From a virus: DNA of 20,618 nt. How positions within the stretch are numbered: position 1 is the first letter of the stretch; the number at the start of each line of letters is the position of its first letter. The stretch covers positions 1 through 20,618 of the IMG/VR virus record IMGVR_UViG_3300042863_002170, one strand, 5' to 3'. Under the pieces are notes generated by a model. That model had not been told where the DNA came from and did no database searches. It saw only the letters and a list, made by a program, of their open reading frames with translations. Made by a program: the position numbers and the translations under genes. Below, one piece after another: positions 14,041 to 18,968 of this stretch.

Positions 14041-14337
14041 ATGAGCAGACCCAAACCTCAAGTGTTGATTGAGAACACAAACAAGCAGACCTACAAAACT
14101 GAGCAGGTGCTGGCCAGCGAAGGTGTATGGGCAGTGTTTTATGATTCAAAGCCCATCAATTTAAAAACTTCAAACATGCTGACACAGTATCCTGGGCCCA
14201 AGTATAAAAAAGTATCTTTTTCAAATCCAGGACATGCTATCAATTTGGCTCGCAAACTTAATACTCAGTTCAAAACAGACAAGTTCTCTGTGGTATTGCT
14301 GACACAGGGAGCCCAAGTGTTCCCAAATGCTGTCTAA
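14041..14337 (+). CDS. small conserved protein, unknown function
   Basis: From ATG 14041 this is a 98-residue protein, MSRPKPQVLIENTNKQ onward. A GTG in frame at 14026 is less likely. A central AVFYDSKPINLKTSN is followed by SNPGHAINLARKLNTQFKTDKFSVVLL. There is no clear ribosome site. A TGATAAATAAATG stretch lies just upstream. The end overlaps the next gene by 11 bases. The function is not recognised. Confidence 0.68.
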   Translation: MSRPKPQVLIENTNKQTYKTEQVLASEGVWAVFYDSKPINLKTSNMLTQYPGPKYKKVSFSNPGHAINLARKLNTQFKTDKFSVVLLTQGAQVFPNAV

Positions 14338-14692
14338 GCTAGATTATACCAAACACACGCTGTCGCTGTTGCCCGGCGATCATGGCTTGAATTTGGAAAT
14401 AGCCCTGAAAGATTGGTGGCAAGATATTCGCTCTGTTGGTGGCCTACGTCTGAGTCTGGAAGGCTATCGAGTGTTCAAACATCTGGGTATCGAAAGCTAC
14501 GAGTTTGATATACCACCAGGTACCACAGCACATGCTGGTCACTTGGTTACACTGAACAAACACTTGACTCATCCATATTTTATACAACTGGGCAAAAAGC
14601 CTCGCCTGGTATTTTTTGACGGTCAAGAAGCCAGCATGTTTGCACTGTATGGAGACATTGTTAAATTTACCCGGGGTCTAAATAGAGGTTGA
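14327..14692 (+). CDS. conserved T4-like phage protein of unknown function
   Basis: A 121-residue protein. WWQDIRSVGGLRLSLEGYRVFKHLGIESYEFD, then LVTLNKHLTHPYFIQLGKKPRLVFFDGQEASMFALYGDIVKF, is the pattern of a small unknown protein that I recall as common in T4-like cyanophages (a GLRL-x-GF/Y-x-F motif and a final LYGD/S). It is probably a compact alpha/beta protein. Its end contains the GGTCTAAATA motif and touches the -35 of the next promoter. Confidence 0.75.
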   Translation: MLSKLDYTKHTLSLLPGDHGLNLEIALKDWWQDIRSVGGLRLSLEGYRVFKHLGIESYEFDIPPGTTAHAGHLVTLNKHLTHPYFIQLGKKPRLVFFDGQEASMFALYGDIVKFTRGLNRG

Positions 14693-14717
14693 CCAAAAAT
14701 CCCAGATCGCTTATACT
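14689..14717 (+). promoter_or_regulatory. sigma70-type promoter for the 14759 gene
   Basis: TTGACC (14689-14694), a 17-bp spacer and TATACT (14712-14717). It is nearly a copy of the promoter at 15011-15039: 28 of 34 bases are the same from GGTTGACC onward. The predicted start near 14724 leaves a 35-base leader. Confidence 0.65.
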
Positions 14718-14758
14718 GTAATTGTAGTAGTTGATAACCCAGGCAAAAGGAGCTCAAA

Positions 14759-14947
14759 ATGGCAGAAGTCAAACTTTCCACACTGTACAAAGTCACAGTG
14801 ACAGAATATGACTGTGGTGTGCAACGAGTTGATCCCGAAGACACCAGGTATTTTACCACCCTAGAAGAAGCCGAAGCCTACAAATATCGCCAAGATTGCG
14901 GCGGCCCCGAGTGCTACTGGCGTGCTAGCATTGAAAAAGTTGCATAA
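14759..14947 (+). CDS. small protein, 62 residues, unknown
   Basis: Starts MAEVKLSTLYKVTVTEYDCG. The ribosome site AAAGGAG (14746-14752) is ideally spaced before ATG 14759. It is acidic, with a TLEEAEAYKYRQDCGGPECYWR segment containing two of its three Cys residues; the third is in the YDCG segment. It has its own promoter and is followed by a long hairpin, so it is a single-gene transcription unit. No family is recognised. Single-gene units with strong promoters are typical of early host-takeover proteins, which is an inference. Confidence 0.78.
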   Translation: MAEVKLSTLYKVTVTEYDCGVQRVDPEDTRYFTTLEEAEAYKYRQDCGGPECYWRASIEKVA

Positions 14948-14967
14948 CAGCAACACTTTTTGGGGTA

Positions 14968-14996
14968 AAAAGTAGTACTTTTGTAGTACTACTTTT
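14968..14996 (+). terminator. 11-bp hairpin with flanking A and T runs (likely terminator)
   Basis: AAAAGTAGTAC (14968-14978) pairs perfectly with GTACTACTTTT (14986-14996) around a 7-base loop. The A run on one side and T run on the other allow termination on either strand, though the trailing T run is only 4 long. It separates the 14759 gene from the next promoter. Confidence 0.5.
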
Positions 14997-15010
14997 CATG
15001 TGAACACCGG

Positions 15011-15039
15011 TTGACCAAAAACGCAAGATCGGTTATAAT
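15011..15039 (+). promoter_or_regulatory. sigma70-type promoter at the GIY-YIG gene
   Basis: TTGACC (15011-15016), a 17-bp spacer and a perfect TATAAT (15034-15039). The expected start, 6-8 bases after the -10, falls on ATG 15046, so the mRNA would be leaderless. Near duplicate of the 14689 promoter. Confidence 0.68.
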
Positions 15040-15045
15040 ATACAC

Positions 15046-15384
15046 ATGGACACAAAAACAGTAACCCGTAAAAAACGTACCGATCGCACCCACATCATTT
15101 ACATGATTGAGTCGGGTGCAGATTTCTACATTGGCGTTACTGCCAAAACAATGAGCACTGTGAAGAAGTCAGTGATTACTCGTTGCCGCAAGCACTTTTA
15201 CCGCATGCGTTCTGAAGACAAGAGCTGGATGCTGTACGAGACCATGCGAGCTCGTGGTGTTGGTGAATTTACTGTGCGTGTTCTGTCTGTGGTGCGCGGC
15301 AAGTCCGAAGCCCACAATTTAGAGCGTGGTTTGATCCGCGATATGAAACCCAACCTGAACACAGATGTTCGTGGTGTTGCATAA
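15046..15384 (+). CDS. GIY-YIG endonuclease domain protein
   Basis: A 112-residue protein. The GIY-YIG core is HIIYMIESGADFYIGVT (residues 16-32), where IYM...FYIG replaces GIY...YIG. It is followed by a RCRKHFYRM basic helix, and SEAHNLERGLIRDMKPNLNTD carrying the catalytic-type Glu and the final Asn. It is a stand-alone domain without an obvious DNA-binding tail, similar in size to small phage Seg-type or repair-type nucleases. The basic N-terminus (TRKKRTDR) may bind DNA. There is no ribosome site, and the promoter suggests a leaderless mRNA. It could be a homing endonuclease or a host-DNA-degrading enzyme. Confidence 0.8.
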   Translation: MDTKTVTRKKRTDRTHIIYMIESGADFYIGVTAKTMSTVKKSVITRCRKHFYRMRSEDKSWMLYETMRARGVGEFTVRVLSVVRGKSEAHNLERGLIRDMKPNLNTDVRGVA

Positions 15385-15393
15385 GGAGTTGAA

Positions 15394-15621
15394 ATGACAA
15401 AATTCGTACACATTGTTCAAGTCCACCCCGTAGAACTGGGTGAGCCTAACCTGCACAAGGTTAAGGCAGAGCGTGAGTTTGGAACAAAGGGCGAAGCCCT
15501 GCGTTGGGTAGAGTATTACAATACCCTCGGCGATAACATGCGTAAGCAAGGCGCAGTCTTGCCCGATCAGAAGGCAGTCTACTACGGCTGTGTCAACGAT
15601 GCTACAGGAGAATTGATATGA
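15394..15621 (+). CDS. small protein, 75 residues, unknown
   Basis: Starts MTKFVHIVQVHPVELGEPNL. The AAGGAG site (15383-15388) sits before ATG 15394. It contains EREFGTKGEALRWVEYYNTLGD, an acidic helix with aromatic residues, and ends ATGELI. The TGA overlaps ATG 15618 of the next tiny gene. Likely co-transcribed with the GIY-YIG gene. No family is recognised. Confidence 0.72.
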   Translation: MTKFVHIVQVHPVELGEPNLHKVKAEREFGTKGEALRWVEYYNTLGDNMRKQGAVLPDQKAVYYGCVNDATGELI

Positions 15622-15752
15622 GCATGTTTAGAGGGGGCAAGACAGGTGCCGAGCCCGGACTCTTGCAGGACGATTCGAGGGCTCTGTTCCGCTGGTTTGC
15701 CAGCAGAATGGATAGCCGTTGGACGCTTCGTAGGGTCTTGACAGGTCTGTAA
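15618..15752 (+). CDS. tiny basic protein, 44 residues
   Basis: ATG 15618 (ATGA overlap with the previous stop; AGGAG at 15606-15610) to TAA 15750-15752. It starts MSMFRGGKTGAEPGLLQDDS and has an arginine- and tryptophan-rich end (FRWFASRMDSRWTLRRVLTGL, residues 24-44) that could form an amphipathic helix. The last codons run through the -35 and spacer of the next promoter. Its function is unknown, but its start signals are good. Confidence 0.6.
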   Translation: MSMFRGGKTGAEPGLLQDDSRALFRWFASRMDSRWTLRRVLTGL

Positions 15753-15766
15753 AACTGTGTTATAAT
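15738..15766 (+). promoter_or_regulatory. perfect-consensus sigma70 promoter
   Basis: TTGACA (15738-15743), 17 bp, TATAAT (15761-15766): both hexamers match consensus exactly. The predicted start is near 15773, about 19 bases before ATG 15792. This should be the strongest promoter in the window. Confidence 0.8.
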
Positions 15767-15791
15767 ACATTCATTGCAACAAGGAATCATC

Positions 15792-16010
15792 ATGGAAAAA
15801 ATTACTATTGTGGTTGGTGCAGTTTTTGGTGGCATTCTAGGCATCCTGCTACTGAGCTTTTTGCTGAGTTGGCCTGTATACATGCTGTGGAACGGTTGCT
15901 TGGTTGGCGCTGTGGCAGGTGTCTCTGAGGTGACCTGGTTGCAGGCCTGGGGTATCACTGTGCTGTGCGGGTTCTTGTTTAAAACCTCTATCCACAACTC
16001 AAGCAAATAA
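15792..16010 (+). CDS. small membrane protein, two transmembrane helices
   Basis: A 72-residue protein starting MEKITIVVGAVFGGILGILL. ATG 15792 with AAGGAA nine bases before it is chosen over the in-frame TTG at 15774. Hydrophobic residues about 5-31 (ending LSWPVYMLW) and about 48-64 (LQAWGITVLCGFLF) form two membrane segments. The sequence between them (GVSEVTW) is short, and the C-terminus is polar (TSIHNSSK). It would sit in the host inner membrane. A holin-like, superinfection-exclusion or host-takeover role is possible, but nothing distinguishes these. It is driven by the perfect-consensus promoter. Confidence 0.78.
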   Translation: MEKITIVVGAVFGGILGILLLSFLLSWPVYMLWNGCLVGAVAGVSEVTWLQAWGITVLCGFLFKTSIHNSSK

Positions 16011-16025
16011 TCAAAAGGAATCATC

Positions 16026-16199
16026 ATGGCCGGCAAAGCAAAATCAATCTATCTCACAATCTTGCCCAAGGGCAAACACTTGAGCGTGTTTAAAAAAGTG
16101 TTTTTTGAAGCCAAGACCTACAATGAATATGTCAAAACAGATGAGTTCAAGGCACAATGGCCTGCTGATCAGTTTGACATTGTAAAAGAAACCTACTGA
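16026..16199 (+). CDS. small basic protein, 57 residues, unknown
   Basis: ATG 16026 to TGA 16197-16199. Starts MAGKAKSIYLTILPKGKHLS and ends IVKETY. The 15-base start region AAGGAATCATCATGG (16015-16029) is identical to that of the preceding membrane-protein gene (15781-15795), which supports this start. Lysine-rich with an aromatic centre (FKKVFFEAKTYNEY). It shares TGATG with the next tiny frame. No family is recognised. Confidence 0.65.
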   Translation: MAGKAKSIYLTILPKGKHLSVFKKVFFEAKTYNEYVKTDEFKAQWPADQFDIVKETY

Positions 16200-16309
16200 T
16201 GTACATTGCCAATCACAGCAACACCATACAGTTGCCCTGGGAGCCAGGTCTGTTGGAATGGCTGCAGGAGACTTATCCTTATTCCAGGTACAGGATTGTG
16301 ACATTGTGA
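16199..16309 (+). CDS. possible tiny protein, 36 residues
   Basis: ATG 16199 overlaps the previous TGA (TGATG), and the frame runs to TGA 16307-16309: MYIANHSNTIQLPWEPGLLE and a WLQETYPYSRYRIVTL end. The amino-acid composition is protein-like, and the stop/start overlap fits the phage style. There is no other evidence, and it may be untranslated. Confidence 0.4.
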   Translation: MYIANHSNTIQLPWEPGLLEWLQETYPYSRYRIVTL

Positions 16310-16367
16310 TTGCTGAAAAAAACTGCCAGTACATAAACATGGTTATATACACATGCAAGGAGACAAC

Positions 16368-16622
16368 ATGACTGATATTGACCAAAAAGTAATTGCAATT
16401 ATTGCCAAAGAACTCAAGCTCAAGGAACTGCCCAGTGCCACAGACGAGCTGGCAAAATTTGATGCTGACAGCTTGGACCGTGCTGAAATTATTTTTAGTT
16501 TAGAAGATGAGTTTGGTATTACAATTAATATTCCAGACAAAGAAACTGCACGTAAAATCTTTACAACAGTGCAGGGTGTTATTGATCTAATTACTGAGCA
16601 AATTGCAGAGAACAAAGGTTGA
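16368..16622 (+). CDS. acpP: acyl carrier protein (ACP)
   Basis: An 84-residue acidic four-helix protein. The 4'-phosphopantetheine site is Ser35 in FDADSLDRAEIIFSLEDEFGI, the DSL motif of ACPs. The recognition helix after it is typical, including EDEFGITINIPD. AAGGAG at 16358-16363 supports ATG 16368 over the in-frame ATG 16353. ACP carries acyl chains as thioesters. A phage copy could divert acyl groups to an acyltransferase, for example with the SGNH proteins, or modulate host lipid synthesis. No ketosynthase or acyltransferase is visible nearby. Confidence 0.9.
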   Translation: MTDIDQKVIAIIAKELKLKELPSATDELAKFDADSLDRAEIIFSLEDEFGITINIPDKETARKIFTTVQGVIDLITEQIAENKG

Positions 16623-16623
16623 T

Positions 16624-17037
16624 ATGGAATTTTTACCTGTACTGGAACTGATTGACCGACTGTGTATTGCACGTATCAAATACGAACGCACTAAAGGTGC
16701 CAATCAAGATGAATTGGATTGGTACGAAGACAAATATAGTCAGCTGGTCAAGACTTTGACCACAAACCAGCGTGAGACTCTGGATCACAACATCCAAGAG
16801 ATCACTGTGATCCATAATCAGATCTGGGATCTAGAATGGCAGTTGAAATCTGGAGTAGAGCATTTATTGCCCTTGGACGAGATTGGCCGCAGAGCCATTG
16901 CTATTCGTGACTGGAACAATCGACGTATCACCTACAAGAACTCCATTGCCGAGTTGTTCAGTCTCAAAATGCGCGAGATCAAAACTGATCATCTCAGCGA
17001 TCCCGAGCAGTTGTTTAAAACTGTTGACACTAAATAA
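16624..17037 (+). CDS. unknown helical phage protein
   Basis: From ATG 16624, two bases after the ACP stop, this is a 137-residue protein starting MEFLPVLELIDRLCIARIKY. It is predicted all-helical, with GANQDELDWYEDKYSQLVKTL and a QEITVIHNQIWDLEWQLKSG stretch, then RAIAIRDWNNRRITYKNSIAELF. I recall similar short proteins in T4-like phages without a known role. Its last codons hold the -35 of the tRNA promoter. Confidence 0.75.
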   Translation: MEFLPVLELIDRLCIARIKYERTKGANQDELDWYEDKYSQLVKTLTTNQRETLDHNIQEITVIHNQIWDLEWQLKSGVEHLLPLDEIGRRAIAIRDWNNRRITYKNSIAELFSLKMREIKTDHLSDPEQLFKTVDTK

Positions 17038-17052
17038 CGTTCCTGTTAGAAT
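17024..17052 (+). promoter_or_regulatory. sigma70-type promoter of the first tRNA pair
   Basis: Consensus TTGACA (17024-17029), a 17-bp spacer, TAGAAT (17047-17052) with TG at 17044-17045. The start is predicted at about 17059, just before tRNA-Met at 17061. CTAAATA (17030-17036) lies in the spacer. Confidence 0.6.
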
Positions 17053-17060
17053 ATAATTTA

Positions 17061-17137
17061 GGGACCTTAGCTCATTAGGTTAGAGCAGCAGACTCATAAT
17101 CTGTTGGTGGAGTGTTCGAATCACTCAGGTCCTACCA
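17061..17137 (+). tRNA. tRNA-Met (CAU)
   Basis: A 77-base cloverleaf with encoded CCA. Acceptor GGGACCT/AGGTCCT, D stem GCTC/GAGC, anticodon stem GCAGA/TCTGT with loop CTCATAA (anticodon 17095-17097), T arm GAGTG-TTCGAAT-CACTC. The first pair is G-T. It is an elongator-type Met tRNA, or Ile2 if the C34 is lysidine-modified. Confidence 0.95.
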
Positions 17138-17142
17138 AACAA

Positions 17143-17217
17143 CTGGCGTTCGTATAATGGATAATACAGGGGATTTCTACTCCCCTAATAGCAGTTCGAT
17201 TCTGTTACGCCGGACCA
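17143..17217 (+). tRNA. tRNA-Arg (UCU)
   Basis: A 75-base cloverleaf with encoded CCA, 5 bases after tRNA-Met. Acceptor CTGGCGT/ACGCCGG, D stem GTAT/ATAC, anticodon stem GGGGA/TCCCC with loop TTTCTAC (anticodon 17176-17178), T arm AGCAG-TTCGATT-CTGTT. It reads AGA/AGG codons, which are rare in many proteobacteria. Confidence 0.95.
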
Positions 17218-17233
17218 GAATATAAGTAATGGT

Positions 17234-17698
17234 ATGGAGCAAAAATCAAATCTAGTCAAAGGCAAAGACAGTTACGACTCTACATCAACTGGCGGATTGA
17301 TTCCATTTTTTAATCGCAATGTAACACCTTATCCAACTGAAGCAGGTGGTCATAAGTTTGAACTGGTGCCGGTCACCCAGCAAAAAGATCTCATGATCAA
17401 CCATGCCAGGATGTATGCACAACAAGAACACGATCGTATCATGGAACTGGTTGCAGTGCTGGAAAAACAAGCACAAGCAATCAAACGTAGATTAGATGTT
17501 ACAGATGCAGTGCATGCCGCAGTGTATCAATTTCAACCTGTTATGGGACAACATTATTGGTTGGTATGGAACAGGCGTCGACAACATACCTTGCTGACCC
17601 ATAATGGACCCAACGATTGGTCAAGTAGTGCTCCTGAAGATTACGAATACCAAACACAAGTAAAGTATATGGGTGACCATACATGGTTAGAAATTTGA
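17234..17698 (+). CDS. DUF2452-like conserved protein
   Basis: A 154-residue protein. The PYPTEAGGHKFELVPV segment, the helix AQQEHDRIMELVAVLEKQAQAIKRR and the C-terminal half (AAVYQFQPVMGQHYWLVW, a PNDW turn, and final QVKYMGDHTWLEI) match the DUF2452 pattern as I remember it: a helix followed by a beta domain ending in a DHTW motif. No activity is known for the family. It lies between tRNA genes with no good ribosome site before ATG 17234. It may be read from the tRNA promoter transcript. Confidence 0.72.
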   Translation: MEQKSNLVKGKDSYDSTSTGGLIPFFNRNVTPYPTEAGGHKFELVPVTQQKDLMINHARMYAQQEHDRIMELVAVLEKQAQAIKRRLDVTDAVHAAVYQFQPVMGQHYWLVWNRRRQHTLLTHNGPNDWSSSAPEDYEYQTQVKYMGDHTWLEI

Positions 17699-17732
17699 AT
17701 TAATGTAGAAATTACAACAGAAAAAGATTATC

Positions 17733-17819
17733 GCGAGTATGGTGAAATAGGTAGACACAAGAGACTTAAAATCTCTCGCTCGAAAGGGCATGCCGGTTCG
17801 ATTCCGGCTACTCGCACCA
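17733..17819 (+). tRNA. tRNA-Leu (UAA)
   Basis: An 87-base class II tRNA with encoded CCA. Acceptor GCGAGTA/TACTCGC, anticodon stem AGAGA/TCTCT with loop CTTAAAA (anticodon 17767-17769), a long variable arm, T arm GCCGG-TTCGATT-CCGGC. The A of CCA is also the A of the next gene's ATG. Confidence 0.95.
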
Positions 17820-18412
17820 TGAAAGAACACATGATTAGCTCCAGTCCAGATCGTTACACTTTCCAGAAAGAAAAATACATTGAGCGTTGCCTAGAAGAAG
17901 GTCGCGATCTTGATGATCCCAACGTCCAGGCCTTGATCCGTCTCTACGATGATGCTAGAGACCGGGCTGAACAACATGCCCAGGATCCTGAGTGGCAAAA
18001 ACACAATCTGGAGTTTGATCTGCGTGTCACTGACTGGATGGTTGCCAAGGTCCGTGACAGCAGAGTGTATGCTCAAAATCTCTATGCTGCCTTGTGCAAC
18101 AACGAATTCCAGAAACAAGAAGTATGGCCCATACTGAAAGATCAAACATGGTCATGTTCGTGGCGATATGCCGGAGGCATTGTGGCTGACATGCAGGGCC
18201 AGGGCGACTACATTGACTGGTACTGTAGTGGCATTAGAGATATCACTCCCATGGAACAATCAGAATGGGACATGCTGAGTCAGGAGCAACAGATTTTTCA
18301 CCTGGAAAGTCTTGCATATGTGGGCGAAAGCACAGTGACTGATGACATCCGTGAAGACCTGGCTCGTCTGGGTTGGTCGGTGTGTCAGGAAGTTGACAGT
18401 TCTCCCACATAA
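17819..18412 (+). CDS. unknown phage protein starting at the 3' end of tRNA-Leu
   Basis: A 197-residue soluble protein starting MKEHMISSSPDRYTFQKEKY. Contains RDLDDPNVQALIRLYDDARDRAEQHAQD (helical, acidic), then TWSCSWRYAGGIVADMQGQGDYIDWYCSGI, and ends with a small helical domain (TVTDDIREDLARLGWSV). I recall similar proteins in T4-like phages with no known role. ATG 17819 shares its A with the CCA of tRNA-Leu, and there is no room for a ribosome site. ATG 17831 is an alternative start. After tRNA 3' processing the mRNA would start within one base of the start codon. Confidence 0.75.
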   Translation: MKEHMISSSPDRYTFQKEKYIERCLEEGRDLDDPNVQALIRLYDDARDRAEQHAQDPEWQKHNLEFDLRVTDWMVAKVRDSRVYAQNLYAALCNNEFQKQEVWPILKDQTWSCSWRYAGGIVADMQGQGDYIDWYCSGIRDITPMEQSEWDMLSQEQQIFHLESLAYVGESTVTDDIREDLARLGWSVCQEVDSSPT

Positions 18413-18420
18413 ATAACTGC

Positions 18421-18597
18421 ATGAAACTCAATGTCAGCATGCAAAATCGTCTCTGGGAAACTTTGGAAGTGCCAGGACCGGGCTACAATGTGGTAGAGAT
18501 CCTGGACTCTATACAGAGTGCTCGAGCAGCAGGGCAGATTGTATGGGTAGATTGGGATCAACCTTTACGGCTTGACATTCAAATAGTTGAGCAGTAA
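18421..18597 (+). CDS. small protein, 58 residues, unknown
   Basis: ATG 18421 to TAA 18595-18597: MKLNVSMQNRLWETLEVPGP followed by GYNVVEILDSIQSARAAGQI and an end VWVDWDQPLRLDIQIVEQ. The composition and the 8-base gap to the previous stop support a real gene. Its 3' end holds the tmRNA promoter. No family is recognised. Confidence 0.65.
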   Translation: MKLNVSMQNRLWETLEVPGPGYNVVEILDSIQSARAAGQIVWVDWDQPLRLDIQIVEQ

Positions 18598-18600
18598 AAT
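18572..18600 (+). promoter_or_regulatory. sigma70-type promoter of the tmRNA gene
   Basis: Consensus TTGACA (18572-18577), 17 bp, TAAAAT (18595-18600). The start is predicted near 18607, just upstream of the acceptor half of the permuted tmRNA. Confidence 0.7.
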
Positions 18601-18671
18601 ACAAGTTAAGACTGTATGAAGTAGACAGAAAAGGATTCTGGACGCGGGTTCGACTCCCGCCAGGTCCACCA

Positions 18672-18744
18672 TAAAACACATTGTCCTAGGCTGTGACCTA
18701 GTCCATCAGAAGTCCGAAGAGACAGAAGCAGTGTGTTTTATAAT
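18672..18744 (+). other. intervening segment of the permuted tmRNA
   Basis: It joins the CCA end of the acceptor half to the 5' end of the coding half. ATAAAACACA (18671-18680) pairs with TGTGTTTTAT (18732-18741), 10 bp, extending the acceptor stem. Inside is a CTAGG/CCTAG hairpin. It is expected to be removed by RNase P and 3' processing to give two RNA pieces. Confidence 0.8.
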
Positions 18745-18929
18745 GGGCCTGCCATGGTTTCGACAGGGTCACAAGTACGGAAATGGACAGTCCGGCAATG
18801 TAGAAGCCGTTAGGGTTGGGGAAGCTCGGCCGTAGACACAAAAAAAGTAAAAGCAAACGACTCACAGTTCGCATTGGCTGCTTGAAAAAGCAACCTAGGG
18901 TAAGACATACCTCGTAACAGAAACTCAAG

Positions 18930-18952
18930 AAAGCACTCTCGGGTGCTTTTTT
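18930..18952 (+). terminator. intrinsic terminator of tmRNA
   Basis: AAAGCAC (18930-18936) pairs with GTGCTTT (18943-18949), followed by T residues to 18952. Confidence 0.75.
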
Positions 18953-18968
18953 ATTGGTAAATATTTTT

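Larger units (their letters stand above)
18607..18952 (+). ncRNA. ssrA: permuted (two-piece) tmRNA, tag ANDSQFALAA
   Basis: The acceptor half comes first: T arm GCGGG-TTCGACT-CCCGC (18644-18660), CAGGTCC (18661-18667), then ACCA (18668-18671). The coding half follows, starting GGGCCTG (18745-18751) and a tmRNA-typical TGGTTTCGACAGGG. GGGCCTG pairs fully with CAGGTCC and places a G-U at the third pair, the alanyl-tRNA synthetase identity element. The resume codon is GCA 18853-18855, and the tag frame ends at TGA 18883-18885. The RNA rescues stalled ribosomes by trans-translation, with SmpB. It has its own promoter and terminator. Phage tmRNAs are known (for example in some mycobacteriophages), and permuted genes are known from alpha-, some betaproteobacteria and cyanobacteria. 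The mature ends of the acceptor piece are not determined. Confidence 0.93.

Noticed and set aside
16321-16352. TATATA at 16344-16349 as a possible -10 for the ACP gene
   Set aside because: No acceptable -35 at 16-18 bp spacing; all convincing promoters here have exactly 17 bp and good hexamers.
17024-17057. TATAAT at 17052-17057 as the -10 of the tRNA promoter
   Set aside because: The spacing from TTGACA would be 22 bp; TAGAAT at 17047-17052 gives the 17 bp seen everywhere else.
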